DNA from: Microbulbifer donghaiensis
GTDB lineage: Bacteria > Pseudomonadota > Gammaproteobacteria > Pseudomonadales > Cellvibrionaceae
DNA length: 64,000 nt
Assembly (NCBI RefSeq): GCF_900129095.1
Contig: NZ_FQVA01000001.1
Coordinates: 124,001-188,000, forward strand
Reading direction: 5' to 3'
Under the pieces are notes generated by a model, which saw nothing but the letters and a program-made list of their open reading frames with translations, was not told the origin of the DNA and did no database searches. Below are positions 18,304 through 26,403 of the stretch, piece by piece (position 1 is the first letter of the stretch; each line of letters begins with the position of its first letter). Made by a program: the position numbers and the translations under genes.

Positions 18304-19647
18304 ATGAATCTGGACCTGCTTTACCGCGAACATATCGCCGAGCTGTGTGTACGACATGCGCGAGCCCTGGATAACAGTGGCTACGATCAACTGCTGATCC
18401 ACGCCGGCGCGCCCGGCACCGCATTTATGGACGACAACGACTATCCCTTCCGGGTAAATCCGCATTTCAAACACTGGCTGCCGCTACTGGAGCACCCCTA
18501 TTCGGTACTGGTAGTGGCTGCCGGCGAGCGACCGCGGCTGATTTACTTTCAGCCAGAGGACTACTGGCACAAGCCGCCGGAGGATCCCGAGGGATCTTGG
18601 GTGGAGCACTTCGATGTGGTGCTGGCGAAATCGAAACAAGATATTGTCGCCGCGCTGCCATCCCGCCTGGAACGCACCGCCTATATCGGTGAGCAACCGC
18701 AGTTGCTGGGCGATTTCGCCGCCGCGCAGGTTAATCCCCCGCGGCTGATCGCCGAGCTGCACTTCCAGCGTGCCTATAAGACCGAGTACGAGATTGCCTG
18801 TCTCGGCTGTGCGAACGTGATTGCCGCCCGGGGTCATAAGGCCGCGCGCGCGGCGTTTTTGGCGGGTGGAACTGAGCTGGATATTCACCACGCCTACCTG
18901 CGTGGCGCCGGTGTACTTGAGAGCGAGTTGCCCTATGCGAATATCGTCGCGGTCAATAACCACAGCTCGATACTGCATTACCACGGCGCCGACCGCAGCC
19001 CGATGCTGCCGCAGGATATCCACTCGCTGGTAATCGACGCAGGTGCGCAATTCCGCGGTTATGCCAGTGATATCACCCGCAGTTACGCGTTCCACAAGGG
19101 CGAATACGCAGAACTGGTGCAGGCCGTGGATCAAGAGCAGCTGGCGCTGGTGGACGAAATCCAAATCGGTATGGACTTTGCCGAGCTGCACTGGCGCGGC
19201 CACCTGCGAATGGCACACCTGTTGTCCCGCTTTGAACTGGTGCGCCTCGAGGCCGCAGATATTGTCGAGCTGGGTATCAGTCGTGCATTCTTCCCCTGCG
19301 GACTCGGCCACTTTATTGGTTTGCAAGTACACGATGTTGGTGGTTACCTGAAGGCGCCGGACGGCGAGGAATTTGCGCGCGATCCCAAGGCCCCGTTCCT
19401 GCGCCTGGTACGCAAAGTGGAACCGCGCCAGGCCTTTACGGTGGAGCCGGGTATCTATTTTTCCGATATGCTGCTGGAGGAGCTGGCGCGCAGCGACAAC
19501 AGCCGCCATATCAATTGGCAAAAGGTGAACGAGTTCCGTGGCTACGGAGGGGTAAGGGTGGAGGACTGTGTCGTGGTCCACGATAGCGGTGTGGAAAACC
19601 AGAGTCGCGATGCCTTCCGCGCGCTGGCCGGGGACGGTGCGCGATGA
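18304..19647 (+). CDS. pepQ: Xaa-Pro dipeptidase (prolidase)
   Basis: A 447-residue M24B metallopeptidase, close in length to Escherichia coli PepQ. The pita-bread catalytic domain shows its metal ligands: Asp residues in IDAGAQF and ASDITRSY, His in GLGHFIGLQVHDVGG, and Glu residues in TVEPGIYF and GVRVEDCVV. It cleaves dipeptides ending in proline or hydroxyproline in the cytosol. GGAGGGGAA just before the ATG is a strong ribosome site. It overlaps the following FAD oxidoreductase by 4 bases, so peptide cleavage and amino-acid oxidation are co-expressed. Confidence 0.93.
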   Translation: MNLDLLYREHIAELCVRHARALDNSGYDQLLIHAGAPGTAFMDDNDYPFRVNPHFKHWLPLLEHPYSVLVVAAGERPRLIYFQPEDYWHKPPEDPEGSWVEHFDVVLAKSKQDIVAALPSRLERTAYIGEQPQLLGDFAAAQVNPPRLIAELHFQRAYKTEYEIACLGCANVIAARGHKAARAAFLAGGTELDIHHAYLRGAGVLESELPYANIVAVNNHSSILHYHGADRSPMLPQDIHSLVIDAGAQFRGYASDITRSYAFHKGEYAELVQAVDQEQLALVDEIQIGMDFAELHWRGHLRMAHLLSRFELVRLEAADIVELGISRAFFPCGLGHFIGLQVHDVGGYLKAPDGEEFARDPKAPFLRLVRKVEPRQAFTVEPGIYFSDMLLEELARSDNSRHINWQKVNEFRGYGGVRVEDCVVVHDSGVENQSRDAFRALAGDGAR

Positions 19648-20888
19648 GCAAGAAAATCGATACGCTGGTGGTCGGTGCCGGCATCGTCGGTACTGCCATC
19701 GCCGAGCGACTGCAGAGCCGCGGCCATCAAACCGTGCTGGTCGATCGCGACGCGCCGGGTGACGGGTGTTCGTCCGGCAATGCCGGCCATTTTGCCACCG
19801 ATGTCGTACTGCCGCTGGCCAATCCCAGCACAATTCTCTCCATTCCCAAATTGCTGTCGGACCCGCTCGGGCCCCTGACGATCCGCTGGTCGTATTTGCC
19901 GCGCATGTTGCCCTGGCTGTTGCGCTTTGCCAGGGCCGCGCTGCCATCCAATGCGCGGGCGTCAGCGCAAATGCTGCGCGAACTGAACAGCCGGTCCATC
20001 GCTAGTTTCGATCGGCTGCTCGGTCGTACCGGGCTGCAGGCGCTGATGGTGAAACGCGGGGCGCTGACTCTGTATGAAACTGAGAGCGGACGCCAGCGTA
20101 ACAGAGCCACTGTGGCGTTACTGCGCGAATTCGGCGTGCAGGTCGAGGAGCTGGATTCCGGCCCTTTACGTGAACTGGAGCCGGCAGTCATCAAAGACGT
20201 TGCCGGCGGCCTGTATTTTCCCAAGACTGCGCACACGGTAAATCCCCTCAGGCTGGTCCAGGAGTTGGCGAAGTCATTTTGCTCGGGTGGCGGTGAAGTC
20301 CAGCGCGCAGAGGTGCATCGTTTGCAGCCGCAGCCAGGTGGCCGCGTGGAGGTCGGCCTGGACAGTGGCAACATTGATGCGCGCAGGGTGGTGGTGGCCG
20401 CAGGAGCCTGGTCCGGAACGCTGGTTCAACAGCTGGGCTATCGGGTGCCGCTGGATACTGAGCGCGGCTACCATCTGATGTTGCCGCAGCCGGGCGTGGA
20501 GTTGACCCGTCCAATGGTCTCATTCGAACGGTCATTTGTGATGACGCCGATGGAGGAGGGCATGCGTCTCGCCGGCACAGTGGAGCTGGCAGGCCTGCGT
20601 GCTGCGCCTAATTACCGCCGTGCGGATATTCTGTTCGACCATGCGCAAAAGATACTGCCGGGACTGCAGCGCGGAGAGGCGACGCGCTGGATGGGTTTCC
20701 GCCCGTCGCTGCCAGACTCGCTGCCGGTGATTGGACGAGCGCCGCGGGAGGAAAATATCTATTTTGCGTTTGGCCACCAGCACCTGGGCCTGACGCAAGC
20801 GGCGGTAACCGCAGAGATAATCGACGACCTTGTCGCCGGGCGTGAACCGGCAGTGGATGTGCGGCCCTTGGCGGTGGACCGTTTTTGA
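19644..20888 (+). CDS. FAD-dependent D-hydroxyproline dehydrogenase-like oxidoreductase
   Basis: A 414-residue DadA/DAO-family flavoprotein. An N-terminal dinucleotide-binding motif VVGAGIVGTAIAERL (about residues 8-22) and a C-terminal FAD-binding GHQHLGLTQAAVTAE segment are visible. In this context it most likely oxidises cis-4-hydroxy-D-proline to the pyrroline carboxylate and passes electrons to the respiratory chain. A general D-amino-acid dehydrogenase is the alternative. Its ATG overlaps the pepQ stop (ATGA). Confidence 0.87.
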   Translation: MSKKIDTLVVGAGIVGTAIAERLQSRGHQTVLVDRDAPGDGCSSGNAGHFATDVVLPLANPSTILSIPKLLSDPLGPLTIRWSYLPRMLPWLLRFARAALPSNARASAQMLRELNSRSIASFDRLLGRTGLQALMVKRGALTLYETESGRQRNRATVALLREFGVQVEELDSGPLRELEPAVIKDVAGGLYFPKTAHTVNPLRLVQELAKSFCSGGGEVQRAEVHRLQPQPGGRVEVGLDSGNIDARRVVVAAGAWSGTLVQQLGYRVPLDTERGYHLMLPQPGVELTRPMVSFERSFVMTPMEEGMRLAGTVELAGLRAAPNYRRADILFDHAQKILPGLQRGEATRWMGFRPSLPDSLPVIGRAPREENIYFAFGHQHLGLTQAAVTAEIIDDLVAGREPAVDVRPLAVDRF

Positions 20889-21049
20889 AATGCGGAATAG
20901 CCGGGCTGCGCGTCAGAAAGCGGGCGCCTGCCGGATATGACCGGCGCCCGCACTCTGCCGCGTTCGGAACGCCAGGGAACCAGCTCCCACGACTCGAGTC
21001 TTTGGGGGGTTGCGAGTTCGGACGTTTTGCGGTTAGCCGCTGACGCCGG

Positions 21050-21928
21050 TCACTGTGAGGATTTTTGGCGGCTGGGCACGCCGACTGAGCAAACATCCAC
21101 ATAGTTCGGGCGCGCCACGAACCAGTCTTCCGGGCGGTTGCGCCGCGCGGCGATCAGCTCGGCAAAGCTGGGCGAATCGGTACTGAGCACTTCGATCTGC
21201 TGCCGCTCTTTTTGCGGTACGTCCGCGGCCACACGCATGCGCAGTATGCGATTGTTTTGCGGGTTCTCGAGAATTCCGCCGGCTTTGTCACCGCGTTCCA
21301 GCTGCTGCAGGACTTCAATTCCCTCGAGGACGCGGCCAAATACCGTCGTGTTGCGGTCGAGGTAGCGCTGGGCTGGGCCGATAACGGCATAGAATTCAGT
21401 ACCACCGCTATCGATGTCCTGTTCGCGCGCCATGGCAAAGGCGCCGTTACAGTGCACCAGCCAGCTTTCGCCGGTAGCGGGATCGCGCGCCGCGGGAAAT
21501 CCATCGATAAACCCGCTCTGCGGCGCATAGCCATCCGGGCCGGGAAGGGGAGTAAAGTGCTCTGCCGGAACATTTTTACGCGAAAATTCCGCGGGAATTG
21601 TCCGTTTCCCATGCTTAACCGGCTTCGCGCCACTCTGGTCGCCGCCCTGAGCGACAAATCCCTCGATCACCCGGTACACATTGAGTCCATCGTAAAACTG
21701 CTCGCGGGCCAGTGCCCTGATATTGGCGGCGTGCGCCGGTGCCATGGCGTCGGCCAATTCGATGACGACACGGCCTCGTTCCAAATCGAGATACAGCATG
21801 TTTTCGGTGTCGACGGTCCGCCAGTGTTCCGCGGGTGCCTTGGCAATAATCTGCGACGGGGGGCGGGGATCCGCTGCCTGGGCAAAGGGAACCAACAGCA
21901 GGGTGAAGAGGGCGATTGTTCTTTTCAT
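21050..21928 (-). CDS. Cyclophilin-type peptidyl-prolyl cis-trans isomerase with signal peptide
   Basis: A 292-residue protein with a clear signal peptide (MKRTIALFTLLLVPFAQAA) and one cyclophilin domain (about residues 50-235). The domain shows VIEGFVAQGGDQSG, the substrate-pocket region, and a Phe-rich core ending in VFGRVLEGIEVLQQLERGD. It catalyses prolyl isomerisation in the periplasm. A roughly 60-residue C-terminal tail is outside the domain. It is not obviously part of the hydroxyproline operons, although a role with proline-rich substrates would fit the location. Confidence 0.88.
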   Translation of the reverse strand: MKRTIALFTLLLVPFAQAADPRPPSQIIAKAPAEHWRTVDTENMLYLDLERGRVVIELADAMAPAHAANIRALAREQFYDGLNVYRVIEGFVAQGGDQSGAKPVKHGKRTIPAEFSRKNVPAEHFTPLPGPDGYAPQSGFIDGFPAARDPATGESWLVHCNGAFAMAREQDIDSGGTEFYAVIGPAQRYLDRNTTVFGRVLEGIEVLQQLERGDKAGGILENPQNNRILRMRVAADVPQKERQQIEVLSTDSPSFAELIAARRNRPEDWFVARPNYVDVCSVGVPSRQKSSQ

Positions 21929-22049
21929 TGTTTCACCTGAATTTTCATCTGCCGCTATGATAGCGGCACTTGCGCGTCGCGGCGATTCTTCGGAATCTGT
22001 GCCCCGGGCTTGAGTGCAACCACAGTGAGAGGCTGTGGTCTGATGACGT

Positions 22050-23138
22050 TTACAGTTCTATCAGCTCACGGCTGAAGTTGTTGAGAAGTTCCGGGCCAGA
22101 CCCGGTAAGCCGCACATCGTCCTCAATACGCACGCCGCCCCAGCCGGGAATGTAGATACCCGGTTCTACGGTGACCACGTGATCTTCTTCCAGCAGTTCT
22201 TCAAAACCTGTGGAGAGATAGGGTTGCTCGTGGGTGTCGAGGCCCAGGCCATGGCCGAGGCTGTCGCCAGCGTACTCCGCGTAAGGACAAGCGGCGAGAA
22301 ACCGGTTTACCGTTGCGTTCGGTTGGCTGTATGGAATGCCGGTGCGCAGTGATTCCACACCCAGGGCCTGCGCACGACGGACCAGCTCGTAGATTTCCCG
22401 CTGTTTGCTGTCGGCTTTGCCGAGGACAAAGGTACGGGTCATATCTGAGCGGTAGCCATCGACTATTGCCCCGAAATCGATGGTGATCAGGTCTCCGCGG
22501 CTCAATACTCGATCGCTCGGCATGCCGTGGGGGCGCGACGTCCGCGCACCCGAGGTGAAAATGGTGGGAAAGGCCAGCCCCTCGGACCCGGCGCGTTTCA
22601 GGAGGCACTCCAGTTCAACTGCCGCCTCTCTCTCTGTGATTCCCGGTTGCAGCAGACCCAGCAACTGCTCGAGCGCGCGATCACCGATAGCCGCGGCGCG
22701 GCGCATGCTCTCCAGCTCGGCGGGCTCTTTGCGCCGGCGCAGCTTTTCCACCAGGCCGCGCAGCGGCTTCACCGCAATCGTATCCAGATCGGCGGCCAGA
22801 TTCAGCCAGCGGCCGTGGAGAAAGTGGTCGCGCTCGTAGCCGAGCTGTCGAATGTCGCATTGAGCGGCCAGCTCCCGCACTAGCTGGCCCAGTGTCTGGC
22901 GGGCCCGGTCGCGCACGATGATCTGTACCTCGCCGCACTGCTCCCGCGCCTGCTCTCCGAAACGGTAATCGGTTAGCAGGAAAGCTTCCGTTGCACCGAT
23001 CAATACTGTTGCCACATCGCGCTCATCACTGGCGAAACCCGTGAGGTAGCGGATATTGGACATGCTCGATACCAGTAGCCCGTCGATACCTGCGGTGGAA
23101 AACTGCTCGCGCAAATTGCGGATACGATGGAGTGTCAT
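22050..23138 (-). CDS. M24B Xaa-Pro aminopeptidase-like protein
   Basis: A 362-residue creatinase/pita-bread peptidase. The N-terminal domain begins MTLHRIRNLREQF; the catalytic domain has metal-ligand motifs ITIDFGAIVDGYRSDMTRTF, GHGLGLDTHEQP, TVEPGIYIPGWGG and RIEDDV. It removes an N-terminal residue preceding proline. The ATG at 23138 overlaps the stop of the upstream transporter gene (ATGA), which settles the start and indicates coupled synthesis of importer and peptidase. A longer reading to 23240 runs into the transporter gene. Confidence 0.9.
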   Translation of the reverse strand: MTLHRIRNLREQFSTAGIDGLLVSSMSNIRYLTGFASDERDVATVLIGATEAFLLTDYRFGEQAREQCGEVQIIVRDRARQTLGQLVRELAAQCDIRQLGYERDHFLHGRWLNLAADLDTIAVKPLRGLVEKLRRRKEPAELESMRRAAAIGDRALEQLLGLLQPGITEREAAVELECLLKRAGSEGLAFPTIFTSGARTSRPHGMPSDRVLSRGDLITIDFGAIVDGYRSDMTRTFVLGKADSKQREIYELVRRAQALGVESLRTGIPYSQPNATVNRFLAACPYAEYAGDSLGHGLGLDTHEQPYLSTGFEELLEEDHVVTVEPGIYIPGWGGVRIEDDVRLTGSGPELLNNFSRELIEL

Positions 23139-24493
23139 GGAAGTACCTCTTCTCGGGCGGCGAGTTGCCGCGCCATTTTTTTGTCGAACCAGTAAAGCCC
23201 GGCGGCAGCTACGACACCGGCCAGGGCGAAGCCGCCCCACATCAGGTCTGGCCGGCCCCAGTCTTTGGCCAGGGTGCCGTAGCCCCAGCCGGACAGAAAG
23301 CCGGCCAGCAGGAAGCCAAGTGCCATGGAGAGAAAGTAATAGCCCATGAACATTGCCGCCCTATCGCGCGGCATGACTTCTGCCACATATTCCTGACTCT
23401 TGGGGGAGGCGATCATCTCGCCGAGTGAGAACAGCAGCACCGCAACGATGACACCGGCCCCGCCAAGCACTGGGCCAAATCCAATCCAGAGAAAACTAAC
23501 CGAAAGCAGCAGGCTGCCGCCGATCAGCAGCGGCAGCACCGGTCTCCCCTGGCAGCGCTTGCTGATCACTATTTGCAATATCAGGATACTGGCGAAGTTG
23601 AACGCAGTGATAAATTCCGGTCCCACCTGACCAGGACTCGCCGAGGACACGGCATCGGCAATAGCCGGCGACCAGCTCTGCAGCCAGCTCAACAGGGGAG
23701 CCGTATCGACAAAGTCGCGGATATACAGCGGGAGCGTGATAAAAATTTGGTTGTAGCAGGCCCAGAATCCGGACATCAGCAACAGGTAGATCACAAAGGG
23801 GCGGTTGCGCAGTACCGTCGCAATTTCCCGCAGTGGCGAATGACGGCGTGCAGGTGCGGCAGCGTTGTGCCGCGGTTCCCGATAAAAGAGCAGCAGCACG
23901 AAGTTGATCCCGACCCAAAGCGCCGCCATCGTGAACACGCGATCCCAGCTGACCCCTCGTACGACACCGGCCACGAGCGGGCCGACAAAGCCGCCAATGT
24001 TCACCATCGTATAGAAAATGCCGAAGCCGAGACCGCGGTTCTGGTCGTTGGTGGTTCGACTGACGGTAGCTACTACTAGTGGTTTAAAGATCGCCGCACC
24101 CACGGCCACCGCGAGCAGCACGGCGAAGAAGCTCCAGAAGTCGCGCACTTGGCCGAGGAGGTAATAGCCCGGTGTCATGATGATAAAAGCCAGCAGGAAC
24201 ATGCGCCGGTAGCCGACTTTGTCCCCCAGTGCGCCGGTGAACACCGGCAGTAGATAGAGCAGGAAGGGTATGGCGCCCTGCAGGAAGCCGCGCTGGCCCT
24301 CGGAAAAACCGAGGCCGCCCTCCGCCAGTGGGGTGCTCATGTAAAGGGATGACAGGGTAAAGAAGCCGTACCACGCCAGGCGCTCGAAGATTTCCATGGC
24401 GTTGGCCAGGTAGAAGCTTGGGCTGAAGCCATCCGCATCCGGTCTGCCAGTTGTGCCGAGGCGGCTCGTGGCTGCGCTATTCACCTGTGACAT
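23135..24493 (-). CDS. POT-like major facilitator, probable oligopeptide importer
   Basis: A 452-residue membrane protein with about 12-14 hydrophobic helices. Two signatures resemble proton-dependent oligopeptide transporters: MEIFERLAWYGFFTLSSLYM near residue 33 and GFGIFYTMVNIGGFVGPLVA near residue 155. Coupling to an X-Pro aminopeptidase by a 4-base overlap supports uptake of di- or tripeptides, plausibly Pro- or Hyp-containing. Upstream (24527-24538) lies a palindrome like that in the hydroxyproline promoter, so it may belong to the same regulon. Confidence 0.8.
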   Translation of the reverse strand: MSQVNSAATSRLGTTGRPDADGFSPSFYLANAMEIFERLAWYGFFTLSSLYMSTPLAEGGLGFSEGQRGFLQGAIPFLLYLLPVFTGALGDKVGYRRMFLLAFIIMTPGYYLLGQVRDFWSFFAVLLAVAVGAAIFKPLVVATVSRTTNDQNRGLGFGIFYTMVNIGGFVGPLVAGVVRGVSWDRVFTMAALWVGINFVLLLFYREPRHNAAAPARRHSPLREIATVLRNRPFVIYLLLMSGFWACYNQIFITLPLYIRDFVDTAPLLSWLQSWSPAIADAVSSASPGQVGPEFITAFNFASILILQIVISKRCQGRPVLPLLIGGSLLLSVSFLWIGFGPVLGGAGVIVAVLLFSLGEMIASPKSQEYVAEVMPRDRAAMFMGYYFLSMALGFLLAGFLSGWGYGTLAKDWGRPDLMWGGFALAGVVAAAGLYWFDKKMARQLAAREEVLP

Positions 24494-24526
24494 GTCGCGC
24501 TCTCTCTGTTTATGCTTATTGATGTT

Positions 24527-24538
24527 ATTGTACGCAAT
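24527..24538. promoter_or_regulatory. Second hydroxyproline-regulon operator candidate
   Basis: ATTGTACGCAAT lies 33 bases upstream of the POT transporter start (minus strand). It differs at one position from the reverse complement of the ATTGTGTACAAT core at 18225-18236. The shared site suggests that one GntR regulator controls both loci; this is inference from similarity only. Confidence 0.5.
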
Positions 24539-24703
24539 ATATTAATCGGTGTCGCGATTCAGGAAATCTTCGAGTGCCGCATTTGAGGTTCTTGTGGCGC
24601 CAAAAGCAACGTTTTGGGGTGGTAATGCCGAAGGGAAGGGGCCGGAAATTGGCGTATTAGAGAAGGTTTTTCTCTATTTGCTTTTCCAAGTTGACCGAAT
24701 TGC

Positions 24704-24724
24704 CTATCATTCATGAATGGATAG
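24704..24724. promoter_or_regulatory. Near-palindromic operator upstream of tetR
   Basis: CTATCATTCATGAATGGATAG is almost perfectly self-complementary (CTATC.ATTCATGAAT.GATAG) and sits 43 bases before the preferred TetR start. Position and symmetry fit an autoregulatory TetR site. TTGACC (24690-24695) just upstream could be a -35 element. Confidence 0.45.
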
Positions 24725-24767
24725 TCAATTTCAGTCTCCAAATTTACGGACGGATAAGGTCGGAAGT

Positions 24768-25448
24768 ATGGACAAGGCAAAAGAGAAGGTGCAGCGGTTT
24801 CGCGCGCGTGAACAGCGCATTCTGGACGCGGCTCTGGAGCTTCTGCTTGAGCACGGTGAAGAAAAAGTCACCGTGGAGCAGATTGCCGAACGCGTAGATA
24901 TCGGTAAGGGCACCATCTACAAGCATTTCATCTCCAAGACAGAGATTTACATGCGCCTGTTGATGGACTATGAGAAATCCCTGACCGAGCGCCTGAAGAC
25001 GGCGCTGGCCGCGGCTGAACAGGGCGATATTACTGCTCCGGCGCGGGCTTATTTCGAGTCGCGCATGGCCGATCCATCCAAGGATCGCCTGTTCCAGCGC
25101 CTGGAAGAGAAAATCATTGCGCTGAATCTGGCGCCGGAAATGATTGCTGAGCTCCACGCCATCCGCAATTCCAACGCGTCGGCCCTGAATCGCGTATTCG
25201 AGCGCCGTATGGAGCAGGGCGTACTGAAGAAGGTGCCCGCCTACTACTACTACTCCACCTATTGGGCGCTGGTGCAGGGAGCCGTGGAGCTGTATCACTC
25301 CAAGTCCTTCGCCGATGTCATCGAGGATCGCGAGGGCCTTATGGAGTTCATCATGGATGTCGGTGTCCATATCGGTGACATCTCCGGCCGTCGCTCTCTG
25401 GAAGAGGGGCGCCCCGGCGGCGAGGCAGCGGGATCATCCATTGGCTGA
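24768..25448 (+). CDS. TetR-family transcriptional regulator
   Basis: A 226-residue protein. The N-terminal helix-turn-helix covers about residues 12-58 (RILDAALELLLEHGEEKVTV then IAERVDIGKGTIYKHFISK). An all-helical ligand domain follows. The ATG at 24768 is preferred because AGGTCGGAAG precedes it at good spacing. An upstream ATG at 24717 has no ribosome site and falls inside the operator palindrome. It overlaps the DUF1285 gene by 8 bases, so the two form a pair. Ligand unknown. Confidence 0.85.
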   Translation: MDKAKEKVQRFRAREQRILDAALELLLEHGEEKVTVEQIAERVDIGKGTIYKHFISKTEIYMRLLMDYEKSLTERLKTALAAAEQGDITAPARAYFESRMADPSKDRLFQRLEEKIIALNLAPEMIAELHAIRNSNASALNRVFERRMEQGVLKKVPAYYYYSTYWALVQGAVELYHSKSFADVIEDREGLMEFIMDVGVHIGDISGRRSLEEGRPGGEAAGSSIG

Positions 25449-25998
25449 ACCGTTGTTCCAGCAGCTGCAGCAACTGCAGCGGGAGTTTCGGGGGCACCCA
25501 CCGGTCCACAAATGGAATCCGGACCTGTGTGGCGATATGGAGATGGTGATTCGCCGGGATGGCCGCTGGATACATGAAGGGACCGAGATTCAGCGCCAGC
25601 CATTGGTCAACCTGTTCGCCAGTATCCTGAAGCGTGAAGGTGACGAGTACTTTCTCGTCACCCCGGTAGAGAAGATGCGCATCCGCGTCGAGGATGCCCC
25701 CTTTATTGCGACCCAGGTTGCGAAGGGGGCAAAGGACGGGCGCGAATGCCTGCTGTTTACCACTAACACCGGTGACGTGGTGTCCCTGGACCGGAACAGC
25801 GATTGGCAGCTCAAGCCGTTTGGCGATCCTCCCCAGCCAGTTCCCTACCTCGAAGTTCGCGATGGTCTGCAGGCTCGCGTTTCCCGTGAGGTTTTCTACC
25901 AGTTGGTGGATTGGGCGGAAGAGGGCGGACAGGGCGAATCAGCTGGAAAACTCTGGCTGCGCAGTGACGGCAAAGAGTTTTTGCTGGGTTCCTATTAG
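25441..25998 (+). CDS. DUF1285 family protein
   Basis: A 185-residue cytosolic protein with the features of DUF1285: VHKWNPDLCGDMEMVIRRDG, a HEGTEIQR segment, and YFLVTPVEKMRIRVED. Family function is unknown. The probable start is a TTG at 25441, eight bases inside tetR and preceded by GGGATC; it gives the family N-terminus. Co-transcribed with the TetR regulator. Confidence 0.8.
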   Translation: MAEPLFQQLQQLQREFRGHPPVHKWNPDLCGDMEMVIRRDGRWIHEGTEIQRQPLVNLFASILKREGDEYFLVTPVEKMRIRVEDAPFIATQVAKGAKDGRECLLFTTNTGDVVSLDRNSDWQLKPFGDPPQPVPYLEVRDGLQARVSREVFYQLVDWAEEGGQGESAGKLWLRSDGKEFLLGSY

Positions 25999-26403
25999 TT
26001 CCCCATTTAATTCCGCATTCCGTTTTAACTAATTCTCCATTTCATTGCCCCGAGCGATTTTGTATCGGGGCCTGCGATTTATTGGTCTGCACTTTTTCTC
26101 TTCTAATTGACTGCAATTCGTTCTCTGGGTGAAACCTGTTTGCAATAAAAATGTAATTTACGCGCTGGCGCGAAAAATTATTTCAAATATTCCCGAAAAA
26201 GCCCCCTAAAGTAACATTTCCGCAATATTCGCTTCCTACACTCCCTCGCGTCCGAATCGCTAAGGCGAACAAAACAAACACGGTTTCAGGGCATCCTGAA
26301 AATCGGTTTTTAAGAAATTCAGGACGCACAGCTGAAGCATAAAAACAGATTTTTAGCTGCCCACAATTACACCTATTTGGCAAAACTTCCGTTAGGGGGA
26401 ACT
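25999..26403. other. AT-rich promoter region of the lipoprotein gene
   Basis: No gene. A hairpin GCCCCGA/TCGGGGC (26047-26071) lies after DUF1285 but has no T-run. At 26285-26300 there is a perfect inverted repeat TTCAGG-GCAT-CCTGAA and a further TTCAGG at 26318-26323, a possible regulator site. A strong ribosome site AGGGGGA precedes the ATG at 26404. No Fur box is recognised. Confidence 0.35.
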
